NCBI RefSeq assembly: GCF_025836975.1
Contig: NZ_CP107548.1
Span: 2,852,001 to 2,916,000 of the forward strand
Length of the DNA: 64,000 bases
Source: Pollutimonas sp. M17
Lineage (GTDB): Bacteria; Pseudomonadota; Gammaproteobacteria; Burkholderiales; Burkholderiaceae_B
Reading direction: 5' to 3'
The notes under the pieces were generated by a model. It was given only the letters and a program-made list of their open reading frames with translations, searched no databases and was not told the DNA's origin. The translations under genes and the position numbers were made by a program. This document shows positions 34,516-42,553 of the stretch, one piece after another (position 1 is the stretch's first letter; the number at the start of each line of letters is the position of its first letter).

Positions 34516-35709
34516 ATGTCGGCAGCCCCCTCCTTCCACTGGCAAGACCCTCTTTTGCTGGACACCCAGCTTACCGAGGAAGAGCGCATGGTGCGCGACG
34601 CCGCCCAGGCCTACGCCCAGGACAAGCTTGCAACCCGAGTCCTTGAGGCCTTCCGCCACGAGAAAACAGACCCCGCCATCTTTTCCGAAATGGGTGAATT
34701 GGGCCTGCTGGGCGCCACCATTCCCGAAGAATACGGCGGCGCCGGGCTGAACTATGTCAGCTACGGCCTGATCGCCCGCGAAGTCGAACGCATCGATTCG
34801 GGCTACCGCTCCATGATGAGTGTGCAGTCCTCGCTGGTGATGGTGCCCATCAATGAATTCGGCAGTGAAGAACAGAAGCGCAAATACCTGCCCAAGCTGG
34901 CCAGCGGCCAATGGATAGGCTGCTTCGGCCTGACCGAACCCAACCATGGCTCTGATCCCGGCAACATGGAAACACGTGCAGTCAAGACCAGCGACGGCTA
35001 CCGGATCAGCGGCAGCAAGATGTGGATTACCAACTCGCCCATCGCCGACGTATTCGTGGTGTGGGCCAAGGTGGTCGGCGGAGACGACGACGGCAAGATC
35101 CGCGGCTTCATCCTGGACAAAGGCATGAAGGGCCTGTCGGCTCCCGCCATCCATGGCAAGGTTGGCCTGCGCGCCTCCATTACCGGCGAAATCGTCATGG
35201 ACGAGGTCGAGGTCGGCGCCGAGCAGATGATGCCCAAGGTCAGCGGCCTGCGCGGCCCCTTTACCTGCCTGAACTCGGCGCGCTACGGCATTGCCTGGGG
35301 CGCCTTGGGCGCAGCCGAGGCCTGCTGGCACACCGCCCGCCAGTACACCCTGGACCGCAAGCAATTCGGCCGTCCGCTGGCCGCCAACCAACTGATCCAG
35401 AAGAAGCTGGCCGACATGCAGACCGAGATCACCCTGGCACTGCAAGGCTGCCTGCGCCTGGGCCGCATGAAGGACGAGGGCACGGCGGCGGTGGAAATCA
35501 CCTCCATCATGAAGCGTAACTCTTGCGGCAAGGCGCTGGACATCGCCCGACTCGCCCGCGACATGCTGGGCGGGAACGGCATCTCCGATGAGTTCGGCGT
35601 GGCCCGCCACCTGGTCAACCTGGAAGTCGTGAACACCTACGAAGGCACGCACGATGTCCACGCCCTGATCCTGGGCCGGGCCCAGACCGGACTGCAGGCC
35701 TTCTTCTAA
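34516..35709 (+). CDS. gcdH: Glutaryl-CoA dehydrogenase
   Basis: The 397-residue FAD enzyme oxidises and decarboxylates glutaryl-CoA to crotonyl-CoA, the end of lysine, tryptophan and some aromatic degradation. It has the acyl-CoA dehydrogenase motifs [19 protein letters not shown] and [20 protein letters not shown], and [33 protein letters not shown]. Catalytic Glu376 lies in [20 protein letters not shown], the glutaryl-CoA-specific C-terminal signature. It ends in a long perfect hairpin. The ThDP gene lies upstream on the same strand and a MaoC gene converges from the other side. Confidence 0.94.
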   Translation: MSAAPSFHWQDPLLLDTQLTEEERMVRDAAQAYAQDKLATRVLEAFRHEKTDPAIFSEMGELGLLGATIPEEYGGAGLNYVSYGLIAREVERIDSGYRSMMSVQSSLVMVPINEFGSEEQKRKYLPKLASGQWIGCFGLTEPNHGSDPGNMETRAVKTSDGYRISGSKMWITNSPIADVFVVWAKVVGGDDDGKIRGFILDKGMKGLSAPAIHGKVGLRASITGEIVMDEVEVGAEQMMPKVSGLRGPFTCLNSARYGIAWGALGAAEACWHTARQYTLDRKQFGRPLAANQLIQKKLADMQTEITLALQGCLRLGRMKDEGTAAVEITSIMKRNSCGKALDIARLARDMLGGNGISDEFGVARHLVNLEVVNTYEGTHDVHALILGRAQTGLQAFF

Positions 35710-35735
35710 GGCCGCGCCGGGCGCAACGCCGCAAG

Positions 35736-35767
35736 CAACAAGGGCTGCCCGCGGGCAGCCCTTGTTG
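35736..35767 (+). terminator. Long perfect hairpin after gcdH
   Basis: A perfect 15-bp inverted repeat (35736-35750 with 35753-35767) with a 2-base centre lies 26 bp after the gcdH stop. There is no strong T-run (TTGTTGTAT), so it may stabilise the 3' end as well as terminate. Confidence 0.65.
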
Positions 35768-35776
35768 TATCCATGA

Positions 35777-35810
35777 CGCTTAAACGAATAATGCAGTGTC
35801 CGTTTAAGCG
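35777..35810. repeat. 10-bp perfect inverted repeat CGCTTAAACG...CGTTTAAGCG
   Basis: Arms 35777-35786 and 35801-35810 are separated by 14 bp, just after the gcdH hairpin and 10 bp before the stop of the MaoC gene. The right arm belongs to an imperfect longer dyad (AGTGTCC...GGGCACT, 35796-35821). It could be a second terminator stem for the MaoC gene or a relic of a mobile-element end; nothing else identifies it. Confidence 0.5.
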
Positions 35811-35819
35811 AACAGGGCA

Positions 35820-36269
35820 CTAGCTGGCCGTCGGCGCACCCAGATCGAACAGGCTGGTTGCCTCGACCTCGAGCACCTGCTCGTCACGCTGATTGAACAC
35901 CCGCCACGACCAGCGCATGATGCCCAGGTCGTCGCGCGTGGACGAAGTGCGAACGGAGTCCACCGTGGCTTCAAGCCTTACCGCATCGCCGGGGCGCACC
36001 GGAAGCAGCCAGCGCAAACGCTCCAGCCCAGGCGAACCGAAAGACTCGGAGTCGTACAAAGCGGAGTCAACCGCCATGCGCATGGCCAGGCTGCAAGTGA
36101 GCCAGCCACTGGCGATCAACCCTCCCCAACGCCCCTTCTTCGCATGTTCTTCGTCGACGTGGAACCACTGCGGATCGTACGACCTTGCGAAATCCAGCAT
36201 TTGCTGCTCGTCGACGACGATAGGCCCATGCTTGATCACCATTCCAACCTTGAACTCGCTAAATTTCAT
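35820..36269 (-). CDS. MaoC-family hot-dog dehydratase/hydratase
   Basis: The 149-residue protein starts at MKFSEFKVGMVIKHG; a TTG 12 codons upstream is less likely. It is a MaoC-type (R)-specific enoyl-CoA hydratase domain. The catalytic region ARSYDPQWFHVDEEHAKKGRWGGLIASGWLTCSLAMR holds the Asp/His pair of the hydratase-2 motif. RPGDAVRLEATVDSVRTS follows. The substrate is unknown. It lies between gcdH (convergent) and boxA (same strand, 82 bp upstream), so it could be reached by read-through from boxCBA and serve downstream beta-oxidation, which is inference. Confidence 0.85.
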   Translation of the reverse strand: MKFSEFKVGMVIKHGPIVVDEQQMLDFARSYDPQWFHVDEEHAKKGRWGGLIASGWLTCSLAMRMAVDSALYDSESFGSPGLERLRWLLPVRPGDAVRLEATVDSVRTSSTRDDLGIMRWSWRVFNQRDEQVLEVEATSLFDLGAPTAS

Positions 36270-36351
36270 GGCAAAACCCGACAATTTCTCTGACTGGTAA
36301 GCCAAGAAGTTTAACCCTAAAGGCGATATGGGGTTTTCTCAAGTATTGTCC

Positions 36352-37623
36352 TCAATAGGTCTCGAAATGCAGCCGTCCTTGCGATTTCAATTGGGCGTGG
36401 AGTTCCGCCCACGGCCTGCCCGCATCCGACACCACGGCCTCGAGCGCTTGCAGCACTCCGTCTTCCATCCCTTTCAGGCCGCATACATAGATACAGGTGC
36501 TCTCGCTTTCGAGCAGCGGCAGCACATCGGCGGCCCGTTCACGGATCAGGTCCTGGACGTAGCGCTTGGGCCGGCCCTGTTCGCGCGACAAGGCCAGGTT
36601 GATATCGATGAAGTCCTTGGGCAGATTCATGAGCGGGCCGAAATACGGCAGTTCGCGCTCGGTTCGCGCGCCGAAGAACAGCATGAGCCTGCCCTTGAAT
36701 GCGTCTTCCTTGAGCAGGCGCCGGCAGCGCTCGGTCATGGCCCGCATGGGCGCCGAGCCCGTGCCGGTGCAGATCATGATGATGTTGGCATCGGCCTGAT
36801 TGGGCATCAGGAAGGTGTTGCCGAACGGGCCGATGATCTTGACCGTGTCGTTCTTCTTCAGGTCGCACAGGTAGTTGGAGCACACGCCCGCAGCGTCCTT
36901 GCCGTCGTAGTCGGTGGTGACCCGCTTCACGGTCAGCGACAGGTTGTTGTAGCGCGGCCGTTCGCCGTCGCGCGGGCTGGCAATGGAGTACTGGCGCGCA
37001 TGGTGCGGGCGCCCCGCCCCATCCGTGCCGGGCGGAAAGATGGCGATGGACTGGCCTTCCAGCACGGGAAACGATGTCGTGCCGAAGTCCAGGACGATGT
37101 GCCGGATGTCGCTTTCGGTATCGTCGCCGGTTACGCGATAGTTGCCGACCACCGTCGCCGTCACGGGATTCTTGTGGGTGTACAGGTTGACGTAGGGATG
37201 CGCCGCCGACCAGGGAGGTATGCTGGACCCGGCCGCCGTCGAAGGCATGCCTTCCAATGGCGAGATCTCGTCCAGCGCGTCCGCCTGGACGGCCTCTTCA
37301 GCTTGTGGGTCCGCCGGAGTTTCGCCACCCGCCATGCCGTCGGGGATGTCCTGCGCCGCAGGCAGCACATCCCAGCCGAACTGGTCCTGCATCGAGTAAG
37401 CCTGGTCGGACAAGACCTTCAGCCAGTTGTCGATCGCGCCCGTGGGACAAGGCGGCACGCAGGCCATGCAATGATTGCAGATGCCGGGGTCGACCACGTA
37501 GTTGTTTGCATCGTGCGTGATCGCGTCGATGGGACAGGTCTCTTCGCAGGTGTTGCACCGTATGCAGATCTCGGGATCGATGAGGTGCTGATTCAGCACC
37601 CTGGACGGTATGGGCGCATTCAT
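36352..37623 (-). CDS. boxA: Benzoyl-CoA 2,3-epoxidase, reductase subunit BoxA
   Basis: BoxA passes electrons from NADPH to BoxB. It has 423 residues. Two 4Fe-4S clusters are bound by C20-C23-C26-C30 ([12 protein letters not shown]) and C49-C52-C55-C59 ([12 protein letters not shown]). A low-complexity acidic linker (about 90-125) leads to an FNR-like reductase: [13 protein letters not shown] (FAD), [26 protein letters not shown] and [13 protein letters not shown] (NADPH), and [18 protein letters not shown] near the C-terminus. It is the last box gene on this transcript; boxB ends 1 bp upstream of its start codon. Confidence 0.95.
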   Translation of the reverse strand: MNAPIPSRVLNQHLIDPEICIRCNTCEETCPIDAITHDANNYVVDPGICNHCMACVPPCPTGAIDNWLKVLSDQAYSMQDQFGWDVLPAAQDIPDGMAGGETPADPQAEEAVQADALDEISPLEGMPSTAAGSSIPPWSAAHPYVNLYTHKNPVTATVVGNYRVTGDDTESDIRHIVLDFGTTSFPVLEGQSIAIFPPGTDGAGRPHHARQYSIASPRDGERPRYNNLSLTVKRVTTDYDGKDAAGVCSNYLCDLKKNDTVKIIGPFGNTFLMPNQADANIIMICTGTGSAPMRAMTERCRRLLKEDAFKGRLMLFFGARTERELPYFGPLMNLPKDFIDINLALSREQGRPKRYVQDLIRERAADVLPLLESESTCIYVCGLKGMEDGVLQALEAVVSDAGRPWAELHAQLKSQGRLHFETY

Positions 37624-37624
37624 G

Positions 37625-39052
37625 TCAGTTGAAGCGGATGTACTCGAAGTTGATGGGCTGGCGGTTGACGCCGATGACCGGAGGAGCGATCCAATTGGCG
37701 AACTTGCCCGGCTCCACCACGCGCCCCATCAGCGATGCGACGAATGCGCGGTCTTCCGGCGTGGGCAGCCATTCGTGCTCGTGCGCCTTCCATTGTTCTT
37801 CGCTCAGCACGGTTCCCTCGGGAGAGACGCGGATGCCGGCCAGGGTGCCGATGCGGCGATTGAAGGCCTTGTGCGGCACTTGCAGGCGGAAGGCGATGCC
37901 GTTCTTCTCCAGCACCTTGTTCCAGCGGCCCACGCCGGCCATGGAGTCCTTGATGAAATCGTCGCGCAGCACTTCGTTCAGGGCGTTGAGCATGGGCACT
38001 TCGATTTCGCGCAGTTGCCCGTTGACCACCTCGAGCACGCGGTAGGTGTCGTTCTTCAGGACGTGGTCGTCCGTGCGCTTGCCCTCTTCATACCGGCCCT
38101 TCAGGCCGGAACTGTAGAAAATGGCCGCATTGGAGGACTGGTCGGCGCCGAACAGGTCTATCGTCACGCTGTAGTGGAAGTTCAGGTAGCGCTGGATGGT
38201 GGGCAGATCGATGACGCCGGCGGCGCGCAAGGCGGCCGGATCCTCGGTCTTGAGCTGGTTCATGACCTCGGCGGTGCGCTGCAGAACACGCGACACGCCC
38301 GATTCGCCCACGAACATATGATGGGCCTCTTCGGTAAGCATGAACTTGGTGGTGCGGGCCAGAGGATCGAAGCTGGACTCGGCCAGGGCGCACAACTGGA
38401 ACTTGCCGTCGCGATCGGTGAAATAGGTGAACATGTAGAAGGCCAGCCAGTCGGGCGTTTTTTCGTTGAAGGCGCCCAGGATGCGCGGGCTGTCCTCGTC
38501 GCCGGAATTGCGCTGCAGCAGGGCATCGGCCTCTTCGCGGCCGTCGCGGCCGAAGTAGCGGTGCAGCAGGTACACCATGGCCCACAAATGGCGGCCCTCT
38601 TCGACGTTGACCTGAAACAGGTTGCGCAAGTCGTATTGCGAAGGCGCGGTCAGGCCCAGGTGGCGCTGCTGCTCGACCGAGGCAGGCTCGGTATCGCCCT
38701 GCGTGACGATGATGCGGCGCAGGTTGGCGCGATGCTCGCCTGGCGCGTCCTGCCATACGTCGCGGCCGATGTTCTCGCCGAAGTGGATCTTGCGGCTGCC
38801 GTCCTGGGGCGCCAGGAAGATGCCCCAGCGGTAGTCCGGCATTTTCACGTGGTCGAAGTGGGCCCAGCCGTCCGGCTGCACGCTGACGGCCGTGCGCAGG
38901 TAGACGTCGAAATTCTGGGCGGCCTCGGGGCCCATTTCCTGCCACCATTGCAGGTAGTTGGGTTGCCAGTGCTCCAGCGCGCGCTGCAAGGCGCGGTCGC
39001 CCGACAGATTCACGTTGTTGGGTATTTTTTCCGAATAATTGATGCCTGACAT
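37625..39052 (-). CDS. boxB: Benzoyl-CoA 2,3-epoxidase, oxygenase subunit BoxB
   Basis: BoxB is the di-iron oxygenase that adds one O atom to the benzoyl-CoA ring, forming the 2,3-epoxide. It has 475 residues, the family length. AGGAG stands 8 bases before ATG. Carboxylate/His iron ligands are visible in the two helix motifs [15 protein letters not shown] and [13 protein letters not shown], with a further Glu in the preceding helix region. The C-terminus ([16 protein letters not shown]) is typical. It is cotranscribed between boxC (51 bp) and boxA (1 bp). Confidence 0.96.
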   Translation of the reverse strand: MSGINYSEKIPNNVNLSGDRALQRALEHWQPNYLQWWQEMGPEAAQNFDVYLRTAVSVQPDGWAHFDHVKMPDYRWGIFLAPQDGSRKIHFGENIGRDVWQDAPGEHRANLRRIIVTQGDTEPASVEQQRHLGLTAPSQYDLRNLFQVNVEEGRHLWAMVYLLHRYFGRDGREEADALLQRNSGDEDSPRILGAFNEKTPDWLAFYMFTYFTDRDGKFQLCALAESSFDPLARTTKFMLTEEAHHMFVGESGVSRVLQRTAEVMNQLKTEDPAALRAAGVIDLPTIQRYLNFHYSVTIDLFGADQSSNAAIFYSSGLKGRYEEGKRTDDHVLKNDTYRVLEVVNGQLREIEVPMLNALNEVLRDDFIKDSMAGVGRWNKVLEKNGIAFRLQVPHKAFNRRIGTLAGIRVSPEGTVLSEEQWKAHEHEWLPTPEDRAFVASLMGRVVEPGKFANWIAPPVIGVNRQPINFEYIRFN

Positions 39053-39103
39053 GTCTGCTCTCCTAGGGGATGTTCCGTTCCTTATGCGTCGCGCCAAGAG
39101 GCC

Positions 39104-40762
39104 CTAGACGCGGTTCCAGTCGAAGCTGGCCTGCTCGCCCTTGCCGTACAGCTTGAGCGCGCCCTTTTCGCCGGCGGCGTTGGGACGGTTGAAGATCCAG
39201 TTCTGCCACGCCGTCAGGCGCCCGAATATGCGGGTCTCCATGGTTTCAGCGCCGCCGAAACGCAGGTTGGCCTCCAGGCCCGTCAGCGCATCCGGCGAAA
39301 GCGCCCTGCGCTCTTCGAGTGCAATCCGGATCTCGTCGTCCCAATCGATGCTGTCGGGCGAGAAGGTGACCAGGCCCAGCGATTCGGCTTGTCGCGCGGA
39401 GATCATGTCGCCCATGGCGCCACGGATCGCATCAAGAGGCTCGGATTCTTCATAGAAACGACGGTTCAGCCGGCTTTGGCCGTTGACCATGGGGTAATGG
39501 CCCAGATTCATCTCGCTGACCGCGATCTGCGCCGGCCGGGCGGCATCCGGATCGTCCAGCATATAGCTGCGATCGCAAGCCAGCGCCAGTTCAAGCAAGG
39601 TACCCGCAAAGCAGGAGCCTTCCTCGATCAGGGCGAACATCGAGCGCGAGCTGACATCCAGCCTGGCCAGCGTGCGGCGCAGCATGCCCAGGGTTTCGCG
39701 GACCAGCCAATGGCCCGCATGACGCTGCAGGGTCTGATCGCTGTCCAGGACCAGGGCCGGATCTCCGCTGGTCTTGAATACCCAGCTGCCGATATCCAGT
39801 TCGTTGGTGCGCAGATGCAGGATGGCGTCATCCAGCTCGCGGGCCAGTTGCAGGGGCCACCACGCGTCGCCCTGCGCCACGATGCCGTCGATGTCCTTGG
39901 GCGCGGCCGCCTCGGGCCCGCGCACCGTCCAGGTGGCCAGCCGCTTCTCGCGGTCTATCTTTACCTGAACGTATTTGTAGTCGATGCCGCTGCTGGAATC
40001 GACCCGCTGCAAGGGTGTCAGGCTGATGCCTTTGGCATCGGCCGGGCGGTCGCTTTGCGAGGCGAGTTCGGCGGCCCGTCGCCCGACCTCTTCCTGGAAC
40101 TGCGCGGGCTTGATGATCTGATCGACCAGGCGCCAGTCCTTGGCGCGCTGGCCGCGCACGCCCTCGACCAGGGTGCAGAAAATGTCGGCGTGGTCATGGC
40201 GCACCTTGCGCTTGTCGGTCACACGCGTCAGGCCGCCCGTGCCCGGCAGCACGCCCAGCAGGGGGACCTCCGGCAAGGACACTGCCGAGGAGCGGTCGTC
40301 GATCAGCAGGATTTCATCGCAGGCCAGCGCCAGCTCGTACCCGCCGCCCGCGCAGGCGCCATTGAGCGCCGCCACGAATTTCAGGCCGCTGAACCGGCTG
40401 GAGTCTTCGATGCCGTTGCGGGTTTCGTTGGTGAATTTGCAGAAGTTCACCTTCCATGCATGCGAGGACAGGCCCAGCATGAAGATGTTGGCGCCCGAAC
40501 AGAAAATACGGTCCTTCAGGCTGGTGACCACCACCGTGCGGACTTCGGGATGCTCGAAGCGTATGCGCTGCAGGGCGTCGTGCAATTCGATGTCCACGCC
40601 CAGATCGTAGGAGTTCAGCTTGAGCTTGTAGCCCGGACGTATGCCGCCGTCTTCCGCCACGTCCATGGCCAGCGTCGCAACGGCGCCATCGAAGGACAGC
40701 GTCCAATGCCGGTACTGGGAAGGGTCGGTACGGAAATCGACGTGCGTGCTGGCTTCGGTCAT
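39104..40762 (-). CDS. boxC: 2,3-epoxybenzoyl-CoA dihydrolase BoxC
   Basis: BoxC hydrolytically opens the epoxide ring to 3,4-dehydroadipyl-CoA semialdehyde and formate. The 552-residue protein carries two crotonase-like regions. The first has VVVTSLKDRIFCSGANIFML and ALNGACAGGGYELALACDEILL (CoA oxyanion hole). The second contains FALIEEGSCFAGTLLELALACDRSYML. The start MTEASTHVDF is preceded by AGGG. It is the first gene of boxCBA and is driven by the promoter at 40819-40847. Confidence 0.96.
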   Translation of the reverse strand: MTEASTHVDFRTDPSQYRHWTLSFDGAVATLAMDVAEDGGIRPGYKLKLNSYDLGVDIELHDALQRIRFEHPEVRTVVVTSLKDRIFCSGANIFMLGLSSHAWKVNFCKFTNETRNGIEDSSRFSGLKFVAALNGACAGGGYELALACDEILLIDDRSSAVSLPEVPLLGVLPGTGGLTRVTDKRKVRHDHADIFCTLVEGVRGQRAKDWRLVDQIIKPAQFQEEVGRRAAELASQSDRPADAKGISLTPLQRVDSSSGIDYKYVQVKIDREKRLATWTVRGPEAAAPKDIDGIVAQGDAWWPLQLARELDDAILHLRTNELDIGSWVFKTSGDPALVLDSDQTLQRHAGHWLVRETLGMLRRTLARLDVSSRSMFALIEEGSCFAGTLLELALACDRSYMLDDPDAARPAQIAVSEMNLGHYPMVNGQSRLNRRFYEESEPLDAIRGAMGDMISARQAESLGLVTFSPDSIDWDDEIRIALEERRALSPDALTGLEANLRFGGAETMETRIFGRLTAWQNWIFNRPNAAGEKGALKLYGKGEQASFDWNRV

Positions 40763-40811
40763 GAGAGGGTCCCTGATTTGAAACTGAAGAATACTGCCTG
40801 CCCTGAGGCCT

Positions 40812-40868
40812 TGCATGCATAATATTGCAGATAAAATTCAGTGTCAATAAAACATGCATGAAAATGCA
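40812..40868 (-). promoter_or_regulatory. boxCBA promoter with two BoxR-type operators
   Basis: On the minus strand, -35 TTGACA (40842-40847) and -10 TATTAT (40819-40824) are 17 bp apart, near-perfect sigma-70 consensus. Two TGCA-N6-TGCA sites are present. Site 1 (40816-40829) covers the -10; an extra TGCA abuts it at 40812-40815. Site 2 (40855-40868) lies just upstream of the -35. TGCA-N6-TGCA is the operator described for BzdR/BoxR in Azoarcus. Repression released by benzoyl-CoA is the expected mode. Confidence 0.85.
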
Positions 40869-40937
40869 TTTCATGGCGCGCCTGCCGATACATCGGAACA
40901 CCCCGGGGTGACCGCCTTTTGCGTGTGAGGGCGACGG

Positions 40938-41867
40938 CTAGGCCGCCAGGCTGGCCGCCTCGCGGACATGTGTGCGCAGTCCGTCGAAGCATTGCTCCAG
41001 AGTGACGTTGCTGGTGGAGCAGATCCAGTCGGCCTTGGCGTAAAAGCCCTCGCGGCTGGCCAGGATGCGCTTCAGGTCGGCCATGGCTTCATTGTTGCCG
41101 GCCATGGGGCGGAAGTCGCCTTGCGCCATGACGCGCTGCATGTGCTCTTCGGGGCTGGCCTTGACCCAGACCGTATAGCAATGGGACAGCATCAGATTCA
41201 TGGTGGCCGGTTCCGAAACCAGCCCGCCCGGCGTGGCCAGCACCATTTCCGGGTAAAGCTGCAAGGTTTCCTCAAGGGCGCGGCGCTCGTAGCGGCGATA
41301 AGCGGTAGGCCCGTACAGGCTGTGAATTTCCAGGATGCCGCAACCGGCGACGCGCTCGATTTCCGCGCTGAGCTCGACGAAGGGATAGCCGATATCGGCA
41401 GCCAGCAGACGGCCCAGCGTGGACTTGCCGGCGCCGCGCAGGCCGACCAGGGCGATCTGACGCATGCGGTTGCGGCGTCCCGACGAAACCGGGTCGTCGA
41501 AGAGCCGCATCAGCGCTTCGCGCGCCTGCTGCAATTCCTGTTCGGACCGTTTTTCCAGTAATTCGCGGATGAGCAGCCATTCGGGGCTGGCCGTGGTGAC
41601 GTCGCCCACCAGCTCCGCCATGGCGCAGTTGAAGGCATGGGCGATCTGCCGCAGCACCAGGACGGATACATTGCCCACGCCCAGTTCCAGGTTGGCCAGG
41701 TGGCGTTCGGAGACGCCCGCTGCCCGCGCCAGCTCTTTGCGGGTCATGCCGCGTATGGCACGCATGCGCCGGACGCGTTCGCCCAGGGAGGCCAGATAAG
41801 GGTCTGCGCCGTTGGAGGAGTCGAGCAGGGCCACGGCCGCTTTCCGATCCAGCAATTTCTTTTTCAC
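40938..41867 (-). CDS. boxR: Benzoyl-CoA-responsive repressor BoxR
   Basis: The 309-residue protein starts at GTG 41867. It is a two-domain regulator. The N-terminal XRE helix-turn-helix spans about 27-85 (LGERVRRMRAIRGMTRKELARAAGVSERHLANLE). A helical linker (about 95-125) follows. The C-terminal shikimate-kinase-like domain has Walker A GLRGAGKST (142-150) and the ATPGGLVSEP and YRRYERRALEE segments. This BzdR/BoxR design uses the kinase-like domain to bind benzoyl-CoA rather than phosphorylate shikimate. It is co-oriented with boxCBA but has its own promoter, and the box promoter lies between it and boxC. Confidence 0.94.
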   Translation of the reverse strand: MKKKLLDRKAAVALLDSSNGADPYLASLGERVRRMRAIRGMTRKELARAAGVSERHLANLELGVGNVSVLVLRQIAHAFNCAMAELVGDVTTASPEWLLIRELLEKRSEQELQQAREALMRLFDDPVSSGRRNRMRQIALVGLRGAGKSTLGRLLAADIGYPFVELSAEIERVAGCGILEIHSLYGPTAYRRYERRALEETLQLYPEMVLATPGGLVSEPATMNLMLSHCYTVWVKASPEEHMQRVMAQGDFRPMAGNNEAMADLKRILASREGFYAKADWICSTSNVTLEQCFDGLRTHVREAASLAA

Positions 41868-41896
41868 CCAGAAAAACCCTTAGCTATCAATGAACA

Positions 41897-41910
41897 TGCA
41901 TTATAGTGCT
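41897..41910 (-). promoter_or_regulatory. boxR -10 region overlapped by an imperfect BoxR site
   Basis: TGCATTATAGTGCT matches TGCA-N6-TGCA with one mismatch in the last base. Its core on the minus strand is a perfect TATAAT (41900-41905), well placed for boxR (GTG 41867). No good -35 is seen. This suggests autoregulation by BoxR. Confidence 0.55.
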
Positions 41911-41938
41911 TGACTTGCCAGAACAAAAGCCCTAATTT
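41910..41938 (+). promoter_or_regulatory. Possible promoter for the divergent benzoate activation/uptake genes
   Basis: TTGACT (41910-41915) and TAATTT (41933-41938) have a 17-bp spacer and point to the DUF4863 gene at 42005. The -35 touches the imperfect BoxR site. The -10 is weak. Confidence 0.4.
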
Positions 41939-42004
41939 CCACCCTGTAGCGGCAAAAGTTGACATGCATCAAGATAGATCGACGCGCATTACAAGGACCC
42001 GGCC

Positions 42005-42490
42005 ATGAGCGGCACAGAAGCATTCCAGCAATTGATCCAATCGCTTACCCGCGAGATCGGCGCACGCCCGCTCGACGCGGCGCTGCAGGCCGACCTGCGG
42101 CGTCTGTTTCCCTATGAAGGCGAGGTATGCCAGCGCATACTCCAGGCCTGCAAGCAGGGCATGGAAGAGGGCTGGATGTGCAAGTATGAACAAGGCGGCA
42201 TACGCTATGGCCGCGTCATCAAGCCGGGCCCCGAACTGCACGGCTATTCGGTCGACGTCGTTGAAATGAACGACGTCGCCGGCCCCGAGCACCGCCACCC
42301 CCTGGGCGAGATCGACCTGATCATGCCGCTGGAAGGCCAGGCCCTGTTTGACGGCGCGCCGGCCGGCTGGCTGGTCTACGGTCCCGGCACGGTCCACCGC
42401 CCTACCGTCAGCCAGGGCCGGGCGCTGATCCTGTACCTGTTGCCCGAAGGACAAATCGAATTCACCCGGCAAGCGGGCGGCCAACACTGA
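42005..42490 (+). CDS. DUF4863 family protein of the box cluster (4-hydroxylaminobenzoate lyase-like)
   Basis: The 161-residue cytosolic protein has a helical N-terminus (FQQLIQSLTREIGARPLD) and a cupin-like C-terminal part with VEMNDVAGPEHRHPLGEIDLIMPLEG. The His/Glu residues there are plausible metal ligands, and WLVYGPGTVHRPTV follows. The DUF4863 family includes the 4-hydroxylaminobenzoate lyase of nitrobenzoate degraders, and members recur in aerobic benzoyl-CoA clusters with no proven role there. It is the first gene of the plus-strand unit and is followed after 63 bp by benzoate-CoA ligase. Confidence 0.82.
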   Translation: MSGTEAFQQLIQSLTREIGARPLDAALQADLRRLFPYEGEVCQRILQACKQGMEEGWMCKYEQGGIRYGRVIKPGPELHGYSVDVVEMNDVAGPEHRHPLGEIDLIMPLEGQALFDGAPAGWLVYGPGTVHRPTVSQGRALILYLLPEGQIEFTRQAGGQH

Positions 42491-42553
42491 ACAGCGCGCC
42501 CGCCGCGCCACCCGCCATGCGGGCACACCATAAAAAAACTTCCGGAGACCCAC

